Assembly: GCA_016218465.1 (NCBI GenBank)
Contig: JACREA010000084.1
Span: forward strand, 1-36,414
Length of the DNA: 36,414 bases
From: Nitrosomonadales bacterium
GTDB lineage: Bacteria; Pseudomonadota; Gammaproteobacteria; Burkholderiales; Gallionellaceae
Direction of reading: 5' to 3'
This document shows positions 15,603-22,478 of the stretch, one piece after another. How positions within the stretch are numbered: position 1 is the first letter of the stretch; each line of letters starts with the position of its first letter. Made by a program: the position numbers and the translations under genes. Below the pieces are notes generated by a model. The model made no database searches and was not told the DNA's origin. It was given only the letters and a program-made list of their open reading frames with translations.

Positions 15603-16382
15603 TCAGTGTGGCAGCTTCACCAGATTAAGTGCCGTCCCAACTCCCTCCTGGGTAACTCTGTCCAATATTGGAGCGAAGTAGGGTATGGACAATGCCAGCA
15701 CAAAAAATCCGATCGCCAGCGTGATAGGGAAGCCTACTGCGAAAAGGTTGAGTTGCGGCGCGGCGCGGGTGAGTATCCCCAACGCGATATTGGTGATCAA
15801 CAATGCGGCCAGGATTGGCAAAGAAATCTGTAGCGCGTAGGCGAAGATGCTCCCACCCCAACTGACCACACCATAGAATCCCCTGTATGACATCATGCTG
15901 CCAATAGGGAGAGTCTGAAAACTTTCCGCCAGCGTGGAGATCATGTAGAGATGTCCGTTTAGCGCGAGAAAAGCCAATATTGCAATTATGCCCATCCATT
16001 GGGCGATAACTGCAGAATGAGTGGCATTTATCGGGTCATAAAAACTGGCAAATCCCAGCCCCATTTGCAAGCCGGACAACTCACCGGCCATTTCCACCGC
16101 AGTAAAAATCAGGCGCATGGTGAAACCCATCGCCACGCCGATAATGATCTGCTGAATCATTATCAATATTCCCTGCGTAGAGCCAACAGAGACCGGCGGC
16201 ATCTCACCGATGGCCGGGGCGATGAGAATGGCGAGCAGAACAGACAGGCCGATTTTGACGCGCTTTGGGACTTGTTTGTTACCGAGAACAGGTGAGCTGC
16301 CAATCATGGACAGGATGCGCGACAGCGGGAAAATCAGTGTGGCGAGCCAGGCGTCGAGCTGTGCGCTGGTGAGGGTGATCAC
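15603..16382 (-). CDS. fliR: Flagellar export gate protein FliR
   Basis: A 259-residue integral membrane protein of the export gate with FliP and FliQ. At least six hydrophobic segments are visible, including VLLAILIAPAIGEM, IIIGVAMGFTMRLIF and AVGFPITLAIGFFVLALSIP. GTG 16382 was chosen as start because VITLTSAQLDAWLA matches the family start. The longer frame adds residues encoded by the repeat element B1. The ribosome site GGGGAGAGGG, 7 bases upstream, is part of that element. Last gene of the fliF-R group. Confidence 0.94.
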   Translation of the reverse strand: MITLTSAQLDAWLATLIFPLSRILSMIGSSPVLGNKQVPKRVKIGLSVLLAILIAPAIGEMPPVSVGSTQGILIMIQQIIIGVAMGFTMRLIFTAVEMAGELSGLQMGLGFASFYDPINATHSAVIAQWMGIIAILAFLALNGHLYMISTLAESFQTLPIGSMMSYRGFYGVVSWGGSIFAYALQISLPILAALLITNIALGILTRAAPQLNLFAVGFPITLAIGFFVLALSIPYFAPILDRVTQEGVGTALNLVKLPH

Positions 16383-16389
16383 GGCGATT

Positions 16390-16519
16390 CCCTCTCCCCA
16401 ACCCTCTGGGTGAAACACCTAGCCATTCGACTAGGCTGCAAACGACCGCAGCCAAGTCGCTGGTTATCCCGCAAGCGGGCGAGGGAGCAAACGAATCGCT
16501 GCGCGAGTTTCATGTTAAC
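16390..16519. repeat. B element 1 with nested P core, between fliQ and fliR
   Basis: The whole gap is a composite repeat: CCCTCTCCCCAACCCTCT, then the P core at 16408-16467, then CCCGCAAGCGGGCGAGGGAG, then CGAATCGCTGCGCGAGTTTC and ATGTTAAC. On - it starts within the fliQ stop codon (TTAAC) and ends with the GGAGAGGG that serves fliR. A near-identical piece (16390-16487) occurs inverted at 20004-20110. Confidence 0.85.
16408..16467 (+). repeat. P core 1 (60-bp palindromic element)
   Basis: It starts just after CCTCT and runs from GGGTGAAAC to GCTGGTTAT. The outer stem pairs CTAGCC..CTAGG with CCAAG..GCTGG imperfectly; the inner stem is GGCTGC/GCAGCC around AAACGACC. It is nested in B element 1. 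Confidence 0.85.
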
Positions 16520-16784
16520 CGATCATCCAGGGGATGTTGCCGAATAACCGCTGGATATAATCCACCATCATGTTGACCATCCACGGGCCGGTAAAAATCA
16601 GCACCAGAAAAATCCCCAGCAGTTTTGGAATGAAAGACAATGTCAATTCGTTAATCTGTGTAGCAGCCTGGAAGACGCTTACTACCAGGCCAATGACCAG
16701 CGCGCTGAGCAGCAGCGGGGCGGAAATCATCAACGTCATTTCGACGGCTTGTTGTCCGATGGTGACGACGGTTTCTGGAGTCAT
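16515..16784 (-). CDS. fliQ: Flagellar export gate protein FliQ
   Basis: An 89-residue membrane protein with two hydrophobic helices (about residues 15-38 and 52-75), the usual size and topology for FliQ. The N-terminus MTPETVVTIGQQAVEMTLMI and the segment VSVFQAATQINELTLSFIPK are diagnostic. It assembles with FliP and FliR in the export gate. Its TAA stop codon lies within the GTTAAC that begins B element 1. It is separated from fliP by H element 5. Confidence 0.97.
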   Translation of the reverse strand: MTPETVVTIGQQAVEMTLMISAPLLLSALVIGLVVSVFQAATQINELTLSFIPKLLGIFLVLIFTGPWMVNMMVDYIQRLFGNIPWMIG

Positions 16785-16793
16785 GTATAAATC

Positions 16794-16865
16794 AGTCGTT
16801 AGTCGTTAGTTGGGGTAGTCGCTTCGCGGGGTTTTGGGTTAACTACAAGCTAACGACTAACGGTT
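16794..16865. repeat. H element 5 (TTAGTCG-type arms) between fliP and fliQ
   Basis: A perfect 13-bp inverted repeat CGTTAGTCGTTAG (16797-16809) with 16850-16862, built from 7-bp TTAGTCG units, the same type as H element 4. The core holds CGCTTCGCG and a GTAGT/ACTAC pair. It fills the fliP-fliQ gap. Confidence 0.78.
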
Positions 16866-16869
16866 GCCT

Positions 16870-17643
16870 TTAAGTATAAAAACTTTGCGCAAGAGACCCG
16901 ATTATCAGGCTCCAGCCATCAGCCAGCACGAACAGCATGATCTTGAAGGGTAGTGAAATGATTGCTGGCGACACCATCATCATACCCATGGACATCAGCA
17001 CGCTGGCTACCACCATGTCGATAATTAAAAAAGGAATGAATACCACAAAGCCGATCTGGAATGCCGTCTTTAATTCGCTCGTCACATATGCGGGAACGAG
17101 AATGCGCAGCGGCACCTGATCTGCGCTTTGCAATGGCTCGCTGTTCGAGATTTTAACGAACAAGGCGAGGTCCGATTCACGGGTCTGGCGCAGCATGAAA
17201 GTTTTAAGCGGTACGCTGCCTTTCTCTATAGCATACTGGAAGTCGAGTTTATTCTCACTGAAGGGTAAATAGGCGTCGGTGTAGATTTTGTCGAATACCG
17301 GCGACATGACGAAAAACGTGAGAAACAGCGCCAAGCCGGTCAGCACCTGATTGGGCGGCGAAGAGGGTGTGCCGATGGCTGATCGCAGCAGGCTTAACAC
17401 AATGATGATGCGCGTGAATCCGGTCATCATCAGCAACACCGCCGGAAGGAAGCTCAGCGAAGTTAGCAGCAATAGCGTCTGCAGGCTCAGGCTATAGGCC
17501 TGGCCTCCGCCTGGCGATGGCGTACTGGTTAATGCAGGTAATCCCATTTCAGCCCATGCATTCTGGCTGGCGCCGAGCAGCACGATGAGCATTATCCCTG
17601 TATTGAGCGCAGCCGAAGGGAGGAGCGTAAGGCTACGGCGCAT
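16870..17643 (-). CDS. fliP: Flagellar export gate protein FliP
   Basis: A 257-residue inner-membrane export gate subunit. The N-terminus is a signal peptide ending near NAWA (about residue 31); the membrane segments LTSLSFLPAVLLMMTGFTRI and VLTGLALFLTFFVMSPVF are diagnostic, as is the C-terminal PFKIMLFVLADGWSLIIGSL. The start at 17643 overlaps fliO by 11 bases and has GGAG upstream; an internal ATG at 17595 is possible. The signal region contains a 17-base sequence also found as part of a palindrome in the FliK-like gene at 29363-29379. Confidence 0.95.
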   Translation of the reverse strand: MRRSLTLLPSAALNTGIMLIVLLGASQNAWAEMGLPALTSTPSPGGGQAYSLSLQTLLLLTSLSFLPAVLLMMTGFTRIIIVLSLLRSAIGTPSSPPNQVLTGLALFLTFFVMSPVFDKIYTDAYLPFSENKLDFQYAIEKGSVPLKTFMLRQTRESDLALFVKISNSEPLQSADQVPLRILVPAYVTSELKTAFQIGFVVFIPFLIIDMVVASVLMSMGMMMVSPAIISLPFKIMLFVLADGWSLIIGSLAQSFYT

Positions 17644-18358
17644 TGTGGCTCCGGCCACTCGCTTTCGCGAGCTTAACATTCGCTTCGCTCATATTAGCCT
17701 CCGCCGCAAGCTGTTGCTTGTGTTTTCCAGAAGACAAAGAACTGATGGCGGAAGACAGGAAGGCAGAAAAAATCTTGTGTTTGTCAGCGGATTGAGAGCT
17801 GGAGGCATCCGTATTCTGTCCCATATCTTCCTGCTTCCGGAACGTGTGCAACATACGGATTTGCCCCGGACCTACGCCGACCACCAGGCAAGTGTCATCC
17901 ACTTCTACCAGCACGATGCGCTCGCGTTGCCCTACCGCCACGCTGCCAGATACCTTGAGCAGATTGCCAGAGCCATGCTGCGCTGCATTCATGCGCTTGA
18001 GCAGCCAGGCAACCAGCACGATGGCAGCCAGCACCAGGAGCAGGCTGAGAATAATTTGCACGATGCTGCCAGAACTGACAGCGGGAGGTGGCGGGGCGTA
18101 GGCGGGCCGCGTTCCCTCTACGGCATATGCAGAAGACAGGAGACAGAAGACAGAAGACAGACACCAGAGAGCAGAAGACAGAGGACAGAAGACAGATTTT
18201 TGCGTGCCGCAAAGCGGCACGTTTATATAAATGGCACGGCGCAGCCGCGACAACACCTCTGTCCTTTGTCCTCTGATGAAACTACTAGCCATTCGACTAG
18301 GCCGACAAACAACGTCGGCCAAGTCGCTGGTTATGTATTCTGTCCTCTGATGCGTCAT
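17633..18358 (-). CDS. fliO: Flagellar biosynthesis protein FliO with a repeat-encoded N-terminus
   Basis: FliO helps assemble the FliP/Q/R gate. The body shows a proline patch, one membrane segment (IVQIILSLLLVLAAIVLVAW) and the FliO domain with VSGSVAVGQRERIVLVEVDD. In front of it lies a strong signal peptide ending SSAYA (cleavage about residue 79), encoded by heptamer repeat tracts, and before that about 45 residues encoded by P core 2 and the H core. The ATG at 18358 overlaps the fliN stop (ATGA), which supports coupling. A shorter start at GTG 18220 would give an ordinary signal peptide. The exact start is uncertain; the C-terminal 160 residues are secure. Confidence 0.85.
   Translation of the reverse strand: MTHQRTEYITSDLADVVCRPSRMASSFIRGQRTEVLSRLRRAIYINVPLCGTQKSVFCPLSSALWCLSSVFCLLSSAYAVEGTRPAYAPPPPAVSSGSIVQIILSLLLVLAAIVLVAWLLKRMNAAQHGSGNLLKVSGSVAVGQRERIVLVEVDDTCLVVGVGPGQIRMLHTFRKQEDMGQNTDASSSQSADKHKIFSAFLSSAISSLSSGKHKQQLAAEANMSEANVKLAKASGRSHNAP
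18131..18349. repeat. H element 6 with nested P core 2, within fliO
   Basis: The left arm is a long 7-bp tract (AGAAGAC/AGAGGAC units, 18131-18195). The core has GTGCCGC-AAA-GCGGCAC (18204-18220) and CGGC-GCA-GCCG, joined by AT-rich sequence. The right arm (CCTCTGTCCTTTGTCCTCT, 18256-18274, resuming at about 18339) is interrupted by P core 2. In reverse complement the core aligns with H element 1. Confidence 0.82.
18275..18334 (+). repeat. P core 2 (60-bp palindromic element)
   Basis: It starts right after CCTCT and runs GATGAAAC ... GCTGGTTAT. The inner stem is GGCCGAC/GTCGGCC around AAACAAC, differing from P core 1 by paired changes. It is inserted in the right heptamer arm of H element 6 and is read in frame as 20 codons of the fliO frame. 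Confidence 0.86.
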
Positions 18359-18777
18359 CTGTTTAAGCGGCGCAGCCGTTCGGACGGGGTGATGATATCC
18401 GTCAGGCGAATGCCAAGTTTGTCGTTCACCACCACAACCTCGCCTTGCGCGATCAGGAAACCGTTGATCATTACGTCCAGCGGTTCACCGGCCATGCCGG
18501 CCAGTTCGACGACTGACCCTTGCGCCAGTTGCAGCAAATTCTTGATCGGCATTTTGGTGCGCCCCAGCTCAACAGTCATTTGTACAGGGATGTCCAGAAT
18601 CATATCGAGGTCATTTTGCGTGGTAGCGGAGCCGCCTGACCCGAATTGCTCGAACACATGCGGTTTAGTGGGTACTGCCGGTTGACTGGCGGCAGTTGTC
18701 TGTTCGGCCATGGCCGCACCCCAATCGTTGGCGGTGATTGCTTCTCCGGTGGTGGCATTGCTGTTATCATCAGGCAT
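18355..18777 (-). CDS. fliN: Flagellar motor switch protein FliN
   Basis: A 140-residue C-ring protein. After a variable alanine/threonine-rich N-terminus, the SPOA domain covers about residues 57-137: MILDIPVQMTVELGRTKMPI, then GSVVELAGMAGEPLDVMING and RLTDIITPSERLRRL. AAGGAGAAGG precedes ATG 18777. The stop TGA overlaps the ATG that opens the fliO frame. It acts with FliM and FliG in torque switching and in export docking with FliH. Confidence 0.97.
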   Translation of the reverse strand: MPDDNSNATTGEAITANDWGAAMAEQTTAASQPAVPTKPHVFEQFGSGGSATTQNDLDMILDIPVQMTVELGRTKMPIKNLLQLAQGSVVELAGMAGEPLDVMINGFLIAQGEVVVVNDKLGIRLTDIITPSERLRRLNR

Positions 18778-18789
18778 GACCTTCTCCTT

Positions 18790-18938
18790 CGTTAACGTGA
18801 AACTCGCGTAGCGGGATATTATCCCTCTCTCCCGCAGAAACTGGCGATTGCTTTTCTCGTTTGCTCCCTCTCACGCTTGCGGGAGATGATTGGGGAGAGG
18901 GCATCATCGGGAGAGAATTATGAGAGAGGGAAACGGGC
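18790..18938. repeat. B element 2 (no P core) between fliM and fliN
   Basis: Read on +: GTTAACGTGAAACTCGCGTA, then CCCTCTCTCCCG, then GCTCCCTCTCACGCTTGCGG, GGGAGATGATTGGGGAGAGGG, and the end GAGAGGGAAACGGGC. The part around GCTTGCGGGA..TTGGGGAGAGGG matches 20004-20110 but lacks the 60-bp P core, so it looks like an empty site. Confidence 0.75.
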
Positions 18939-18964
18939 AGGGCGAGCTTCATAATCAATGGCAG

Positions 18965-19960
18965 CTATTCGCCATGCCCGTTAGTCGAGAGCATCTTTTC
19001 AACCCTCAGTCCATATTGATTGTTGAATGCGCCATATTTACATTCCATTACCGGTACGCCATCCACCGAAGCGGTGATGTTTTCATCGACTTCCAGCGGG
19101 ACAATATCGCCACTGCGCATTTTTAACACTTGTTCGAGCGTCACGCTGGCCTGGCCGAGCGTGGCAACCAGTTCGATATTGGCGGATTGCACCTGTTTGG
19201 ACAGTAGCTGCAACCAGCGCTGGTCTACGGCCAGATGCTCGCCCTGCATGGTGCTATAGAGCAAATCCTTGACCGGTTCGAGCATGGAGTAGGGCATGCA
19301 AACGTGAAATGCGCCGCCATTGCCGGCCAGTTCGATGTCGAAGGTGGTGGCAATGACTACTTCGTTTGGGGTGGCGATGTTGGCGAACTGAGGGTTCATT
19401 TCCGAACGCACAAATTCGAATTCAAGCGGGTGAACCGACAGCCACGACTTGCCATAAGTCTCGAATACAACGGCAAGCAGCTTCTGGATGATGCGATGTT
19501 CGGTCTGGGTGAATTCCCGGCCCTCCACGCGGGTGTGAAAACGCCCGTCGCCACCGAACATATTGTCCACCACCAGAAACACCAGGTTCGGATCAAAGAC
19601 GAACAAACCATTGCCGCGCAACGGTTTGGCTTGAATGATATTCAGGTTGGTGGGCACATGCAGGTTGCGGATAAATTCGCCGAATTTCAATACCCGTACC
19701 GGTCCGACCGAAATCTCCGGTGTACGGCGGATGAAATTGAATAATCCGATGCGGAACAGCCGTGCAAAACGTTCGTTAATAATCTCCATGGTGGGCATAC
19801 GCCCACGCACGATGCGTTCTTGTGAAGCAAGGTTGTATGGGCGCACTTCTCCATCCGCTGCTTCCGTTCCGGCAGCATCATCGGTTTCGCCAGTCACCCC
19901 CTTGAGCAGGGAGTCAACTTCGTCTTGTGAGAGAAAGTCTTGTGAGGTGGATTCGCCCAT
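18965..19960 (-). CDS. fliM: Flagellar motor switch protein FliM
   Basis: A 331-residue C-ring protein. The N-terminal peptide LSQDEVDSLL (residues 10-19) is the CheY-P binding motif. The middle domain has RPYNLASQERIVRGRMPTME and the C-terminal SPOA domain has LGQASVTLEQVLKMRSGDIV. ATG 19960 was chosen because MGESTSQDFLSQDEVD is the normal start; the frame is open to 20023 but the added residues are partly repeat-encoded. The length matches the family. It implies chemotactic switching, although no che genes are in the window. Confidence 0.97.
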   Translation of the reverse strand: MGESTSQDFLSQDEVDSLLKGVTGETDDAAGTEAADGEVRPYNLASQERIVRGRMPTMEIINERFARLFRIGLFNFIRRTPEISVGPVRVLKFGEFIRNLHVPTNLNIIQAKPLRGNGLFVFDPNLVFLVVDNMFGGDGRFHTRVEGREFTQTEHRIIQKLLAVVFETYGKSWLSVHPLEFEFVRSEMNPQFANIATPNEVVIATTFDIELAGNGGAFHVCMPYSMLEPVKDLLYSTMQGEHLAVDQRWLQLLSKQVQSANIELVATLGQASVTLEQVLKMRSGDIVPLEVDENITASVDGVPVMECKYGAFNNQYGLRVEKMLSTNGHGE

Positions 19961-20003
19961 TTTTGCTTTATCTGGAAGCTCGCCTGAAATTATTAATTGC
20001 CTT

Positions 20004-20110
20004 TCTCGTTCGCTCCCTCTCACGCTTGCGGGATAACCAGCGGCTTGGCTGCGGTCGTTTGCAGCCTAGTCGAATGGCTAGTTGTTTCACCCAGAGGGTT
20101 GGGGAGAGGG
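20004..20110 (-). repeat. B element 3 with nested P core, between fliL and fliM
   Basis: A near-exact inverted copy of 16390-16487: TCGTTCGCTCCCTC, then CACGCTTGCGGG, the P core at 20033-20092, then AGAGGGTTGGGGAGAGGG. It fills most of the 169-base gap between fliM and fliL. The GTTAAC module of the other copies is missing. Confidence 0.84.
20033..20092 (-). repeat. P core 3 (60-bp palindromic element)
   Basis: On - it reads GGGTGAAACAACTAGCC ... GCTGGTTAT directly after CCTCT. The inner stem GGCTGC/GCAGCC is the same as in P core 1. It differs from P core 1 at only about two positions. Confidence 0.86.
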
Positions 20111-20129
20111 CGCTCTTGGTTTGTTCTCG

Positions 20130-20765
20130 CTATTGAATAATGAATGATGTAAATAACACGTCGACAATACCGCTCTTGCCGGCGTCGCTCTTGCCGGTAT
20201 GCATTCCGGCTGGTGATGATTGCGCTTCGGCTGGAGCGGCTTGGGCTACATGTTCCACTTTATCAGGTGTTGCCTCCGGATCTGTGATTGCGGGTGGGGT
20301 CTTGCGCAAACCCAGAACAAATTCGACTTGCGCCTTGATTTGTTCGGCCAGCTTCTGCTTGCCATCGAAACTGGCGAGTTCGGAGGGACGCTTGCTTTGA
20401 AGCAGCATGTTAATGTGATGCAGGATTTCCGGGTTGGCAGCTTTAATCTTCTCCGCCAGTTCCGGCTTGGTAATCTTGAGTTCAATCGCTACTTGCAGAT
20501 ACCGGTCGCCTTCCTCGTGAATCAGGTTGGCGGTGAAAGTGCCCAGTTGAACATATGTCGAAGGAGTTTCATGATGCACTTCTTCCGCCGCTACCGCAGT
20601 TTCATCCGGCTTTGCAGGATGAGATGGTTTCATTAACAAGAACGCCGCTGCTCCGCCACCTATCAGCAATGACACGAACGCAGTGATAATGATGGGCTTG
20701 CTATTGCTCTTTCCGGGTGGTGTGCCAGAGGCATCTGACGGACCTGGTTTTGCGGGTTTTGACAT
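20130..20765 (-). CDS. fliL: Flagellar basal body-associated protein FliL
   Basis: A 211-residue single-pass inner-membrane protein that supports stator function. One membrane segment is clear (IIITAFVSLLIGGGAAAFLL, about residues 25-44). The periplasmic domain has STYVQLGTFTANLIHEEGDR and LQVAIELKITKPELAEKI. The C-terminus has an extra tail of about 40 residues, rich in A, P and S, after the usual FliL end (LGLRKTPPAI). It lies between fliK and fliM in the normal order. Confidence 0.94.
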   Translation of the reverse strand: MSKPAKPGPSDASGTPPGKSNSKPIIITAFVSLLIGGGAAAFLLMKPSHPAKPDETAVAAEEVHHETPSTYVQLGTFTANLIHEEGDRYLQVAIELKITKPELAEKIKAANPEILHHINMLLQSKRPSELASFDGKQKLAEQIKAQVEFVLGLRKTPPAITDPEATPDKVEHVAQAAPAEAQSSPAGMHTGKSDAGKSGIVDVLFTSFIIQ

Positions 20766-20864
20766 TTTTGACTCCCTTTTGATGGTTGAATTATGGGAAA
20801 AAAGCAGCGCGGATGATAACCCGATTAACGCCGGAATTCTCCCTTAACTTGAGCTATCAAGCGC

Positions 20865-21974
20865 TCAAGCAAAAGTGTCCACCATCCCGTTATGGCGTCT
20901 TGCCGGCATGGTCTGCGTAATGGCCGGCGATGCGCAGGTTGATTCAGGCGCGCCTCCAGAAATCCCGCGTTGCGCAGCCGCACCGGAACCTTGATTCATA
21001 AATCCATCTGCACTGCGGTCGCGCGGGGATTGGTCGCTGACCGTAGTATTGCCCAACATGATGCCATTATCGGCCAGAATTTCACGAAGTTTAGGCATGG
21101 CATTTTCCACCGCTTCACGCACTGCACTGTGCGGCGATGTAAACATGGCGGTAGCCTGATTGTCGGAAATTTTCAGCACCACGTTCAACGGCCCAAAATC
21201 CGGCGGATTTAATTGCAGCTCGGCGACCTGGTTATTATGCGTACACATCCAGATAATCTTTTGCGAAAAGTCACCCGCCCAACTGCTATTGCCAAGAGGG
21301 GATGAAATGGTTTGCAAGCTATCGGCGGTTTTACCGTTGGTTAACATGCCGGGAGGAATGCCGGATGTTGCCATCGATGCAGCCGGTAGGGCAATGCCTT
21401 GTGAGGATTGCGCACTCAAAAGGCTGTTAGATAGTTCGGCAGATTTGGATATCTCCAAGCCGGATCCGCTGTGCAAGGCCGGTCCGCCGATAGCCACTAT
21501 TGCTACATCCGGTCTGCCGGATGCAGCGGTCGCCGGATCAATCCTCGCGTTGACTTGAGATGCGCCGATAATGTCCGGCAGTTGATTTGCACCCGCCTTG
21601 CCTGCGCTTGGTTCGTGAGCTGTTGCTGCTGTTCTGGCCGTTTCGTCTTTGGCAACCGGAGTTCTGATTTCTTGAGGAAGTTGCAGCATAACTGCCAAGG
21701 CGCTGGATGGATCGCCGGGTGTACTGGCGGCCACTGGTACTTTATCCTGTTCGGCATTGCCAGCCGATCCCGCAGAATCCGCCGTTGTCCTAGTATCAAC
21801 TCCGGCTGCAGATGATGGCATATTTGGAGCGGATGCATTGGCTTCATCCATTTGCCGCGCCAGCACCGCACCAAACGGATATGCTTGCGTATTCGTCGTG
21901 CCTTCTATTTGTGATGAGCTTGCGATATTGGCAGAACGTTGAGAATTATTGCCAGTAATCGGCAGGTTGGTCAT
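20865..21974 (-). CDS. fliK: Flagellar hook-length control protein FliK
   Basis: A 369-residue secreted ruler that stops hook growth and switches export to filament proteins. The long N-terminal part is low in order and rich in A, S, T and P. The C-terminal switching domain is clear: VAELQLNPPDFGPLNVVLKI, then HSAVREAVENAMPKLREILA and DNGIMLGNTTVSDQS. ATG 21974 lies 13 bases after fliJ; an upstream in-frame start overlaps fliJ and is not needed. A second FliK-like gene is at 28910-29998. Confidence 0.93.
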   Translation of the reverse strand: MTNLPITGNNSQRSANIASSSQIEGTTNTQAYPFGAVLARQMDEANASAPNMPSSAAGVDTRTTADSAGSAGNAEQDKVPVAASTPGDPSSALAVMLQLPQEIRTPVAKDETARTAATAHEPSAGKAGANQLPDIIGASQVNARIDPATAASGRPDVAIVAIGGPALHSGSGLEISKSAELSNSLLSAQSSQGIALPAASMATSGIPPGMLTNGKTADSLQTISSPLGNSSWAGDFSQKIIWMCTHNNQVAELQLNPPDFGPLNVVLKISDNQATAMFTSPHSAVREAVENAMPKLREILADNGIMLGNTTVSDQSPRDRSADGFMNQGSGAAAQRGISGGAPESTCASPAITQTMPARRHNGMVDTFA

Positions 21975-21987
21975 GTCATTTTCCAGG

Positions 21988-22452
21988 TCATGAGTTTGTG
22001 TATTCTGCTTTAAGCATTTTTTGGGCGGCAAATCTGCCGGTGTGCTCGTCGAGAGCTTTTTGTTCAGACCTCCCGGCGGCTTTTTTTTGCTCTTCGATAT
22101 GGCGTTGTTGCAGCGCATCGTAGGATTTCAGCTTTCGTTGCGTGGTGTCAAATTCGCTGCGGCCAACTTGTGTCGAAGCCTTGCTTTGCTCTACAGCTTT
22201 AAGTTGCTGGCTGATCGCTTCATCGAGCTTGTTGATGAATTGCTGGAAGTTGCGCAAGTCGGCCGGGTTCATGCCGCTCAGGGTGGTTTCCTGTAACCGG
22301 GTTTGATAGTCCTTGCGGTACTCCAGCAGGGTGTCAAGTTTTTGCTGCGCGTTCTGCTGCTGTTTGTTCAACTGCCCGAGATTGCGTATCGCCGAATCAC
22401 TCTGGTGTTGTGCCAGATTCATCAAGGGTTGCAGGGAGAACGGCTTGTTCAT
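21988..22452 (-). CDS. fliJ: Flagellar export chaperone FliJ
   Basis: A 154-residue coiled-coil protein, the stalk subunit of the FliI ATPase ring and chaperone escort. Almost the whole length is charged heptad helix (MNLAQHQSDSAIRNLGQLNK, QQFINKLDEAISQQLKAVEQ). The sequence is rich in Q, K and E with few prolines, as expected for the family. It lies 26 bases after fliI. Sequence conservation is low in this family, so position adds to the call. Confidence 0.94.
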   Translation of the reverse strand: MNKPFSLQPLMNLAQHQSDSAIRNLGQLNKQQQNAQQKLDTLLEYRKDYQTRLQETTLSGMNPADLRNFQQFINKLDEAISQQLKAVEQSKASTQVGRSEFDTTQRKLKSYDALQQRHIEEQKKAAGRSEQKALDEHTGRFAAQKMLKAEYTNS

Positions 22453-22478
22453 GATTGTGTCGTTAAGGCGCGGGCTTG

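Noticed and set aside
18131..18195. Tandem AGAAGAC/AGAGGAC tract as a possible CRISPR array
   Set aside because: The repeats are 7 bp with no spacers and no cas genes; the tract is the arm of an inverted element.
17585..18685. Long + strand open frame opposite fliP, fliO and fliN
   Set aside because: Antisense to three well-supported genes and rich in repeat-derived residues; no family features.
20848..20869. Hairpin CTTGAGC/GCTCAAG at the end of fliK as a terminator
   Set aside because: A short 7-bp stem with no T-run, and the downstream fliL-R genes need read-through.
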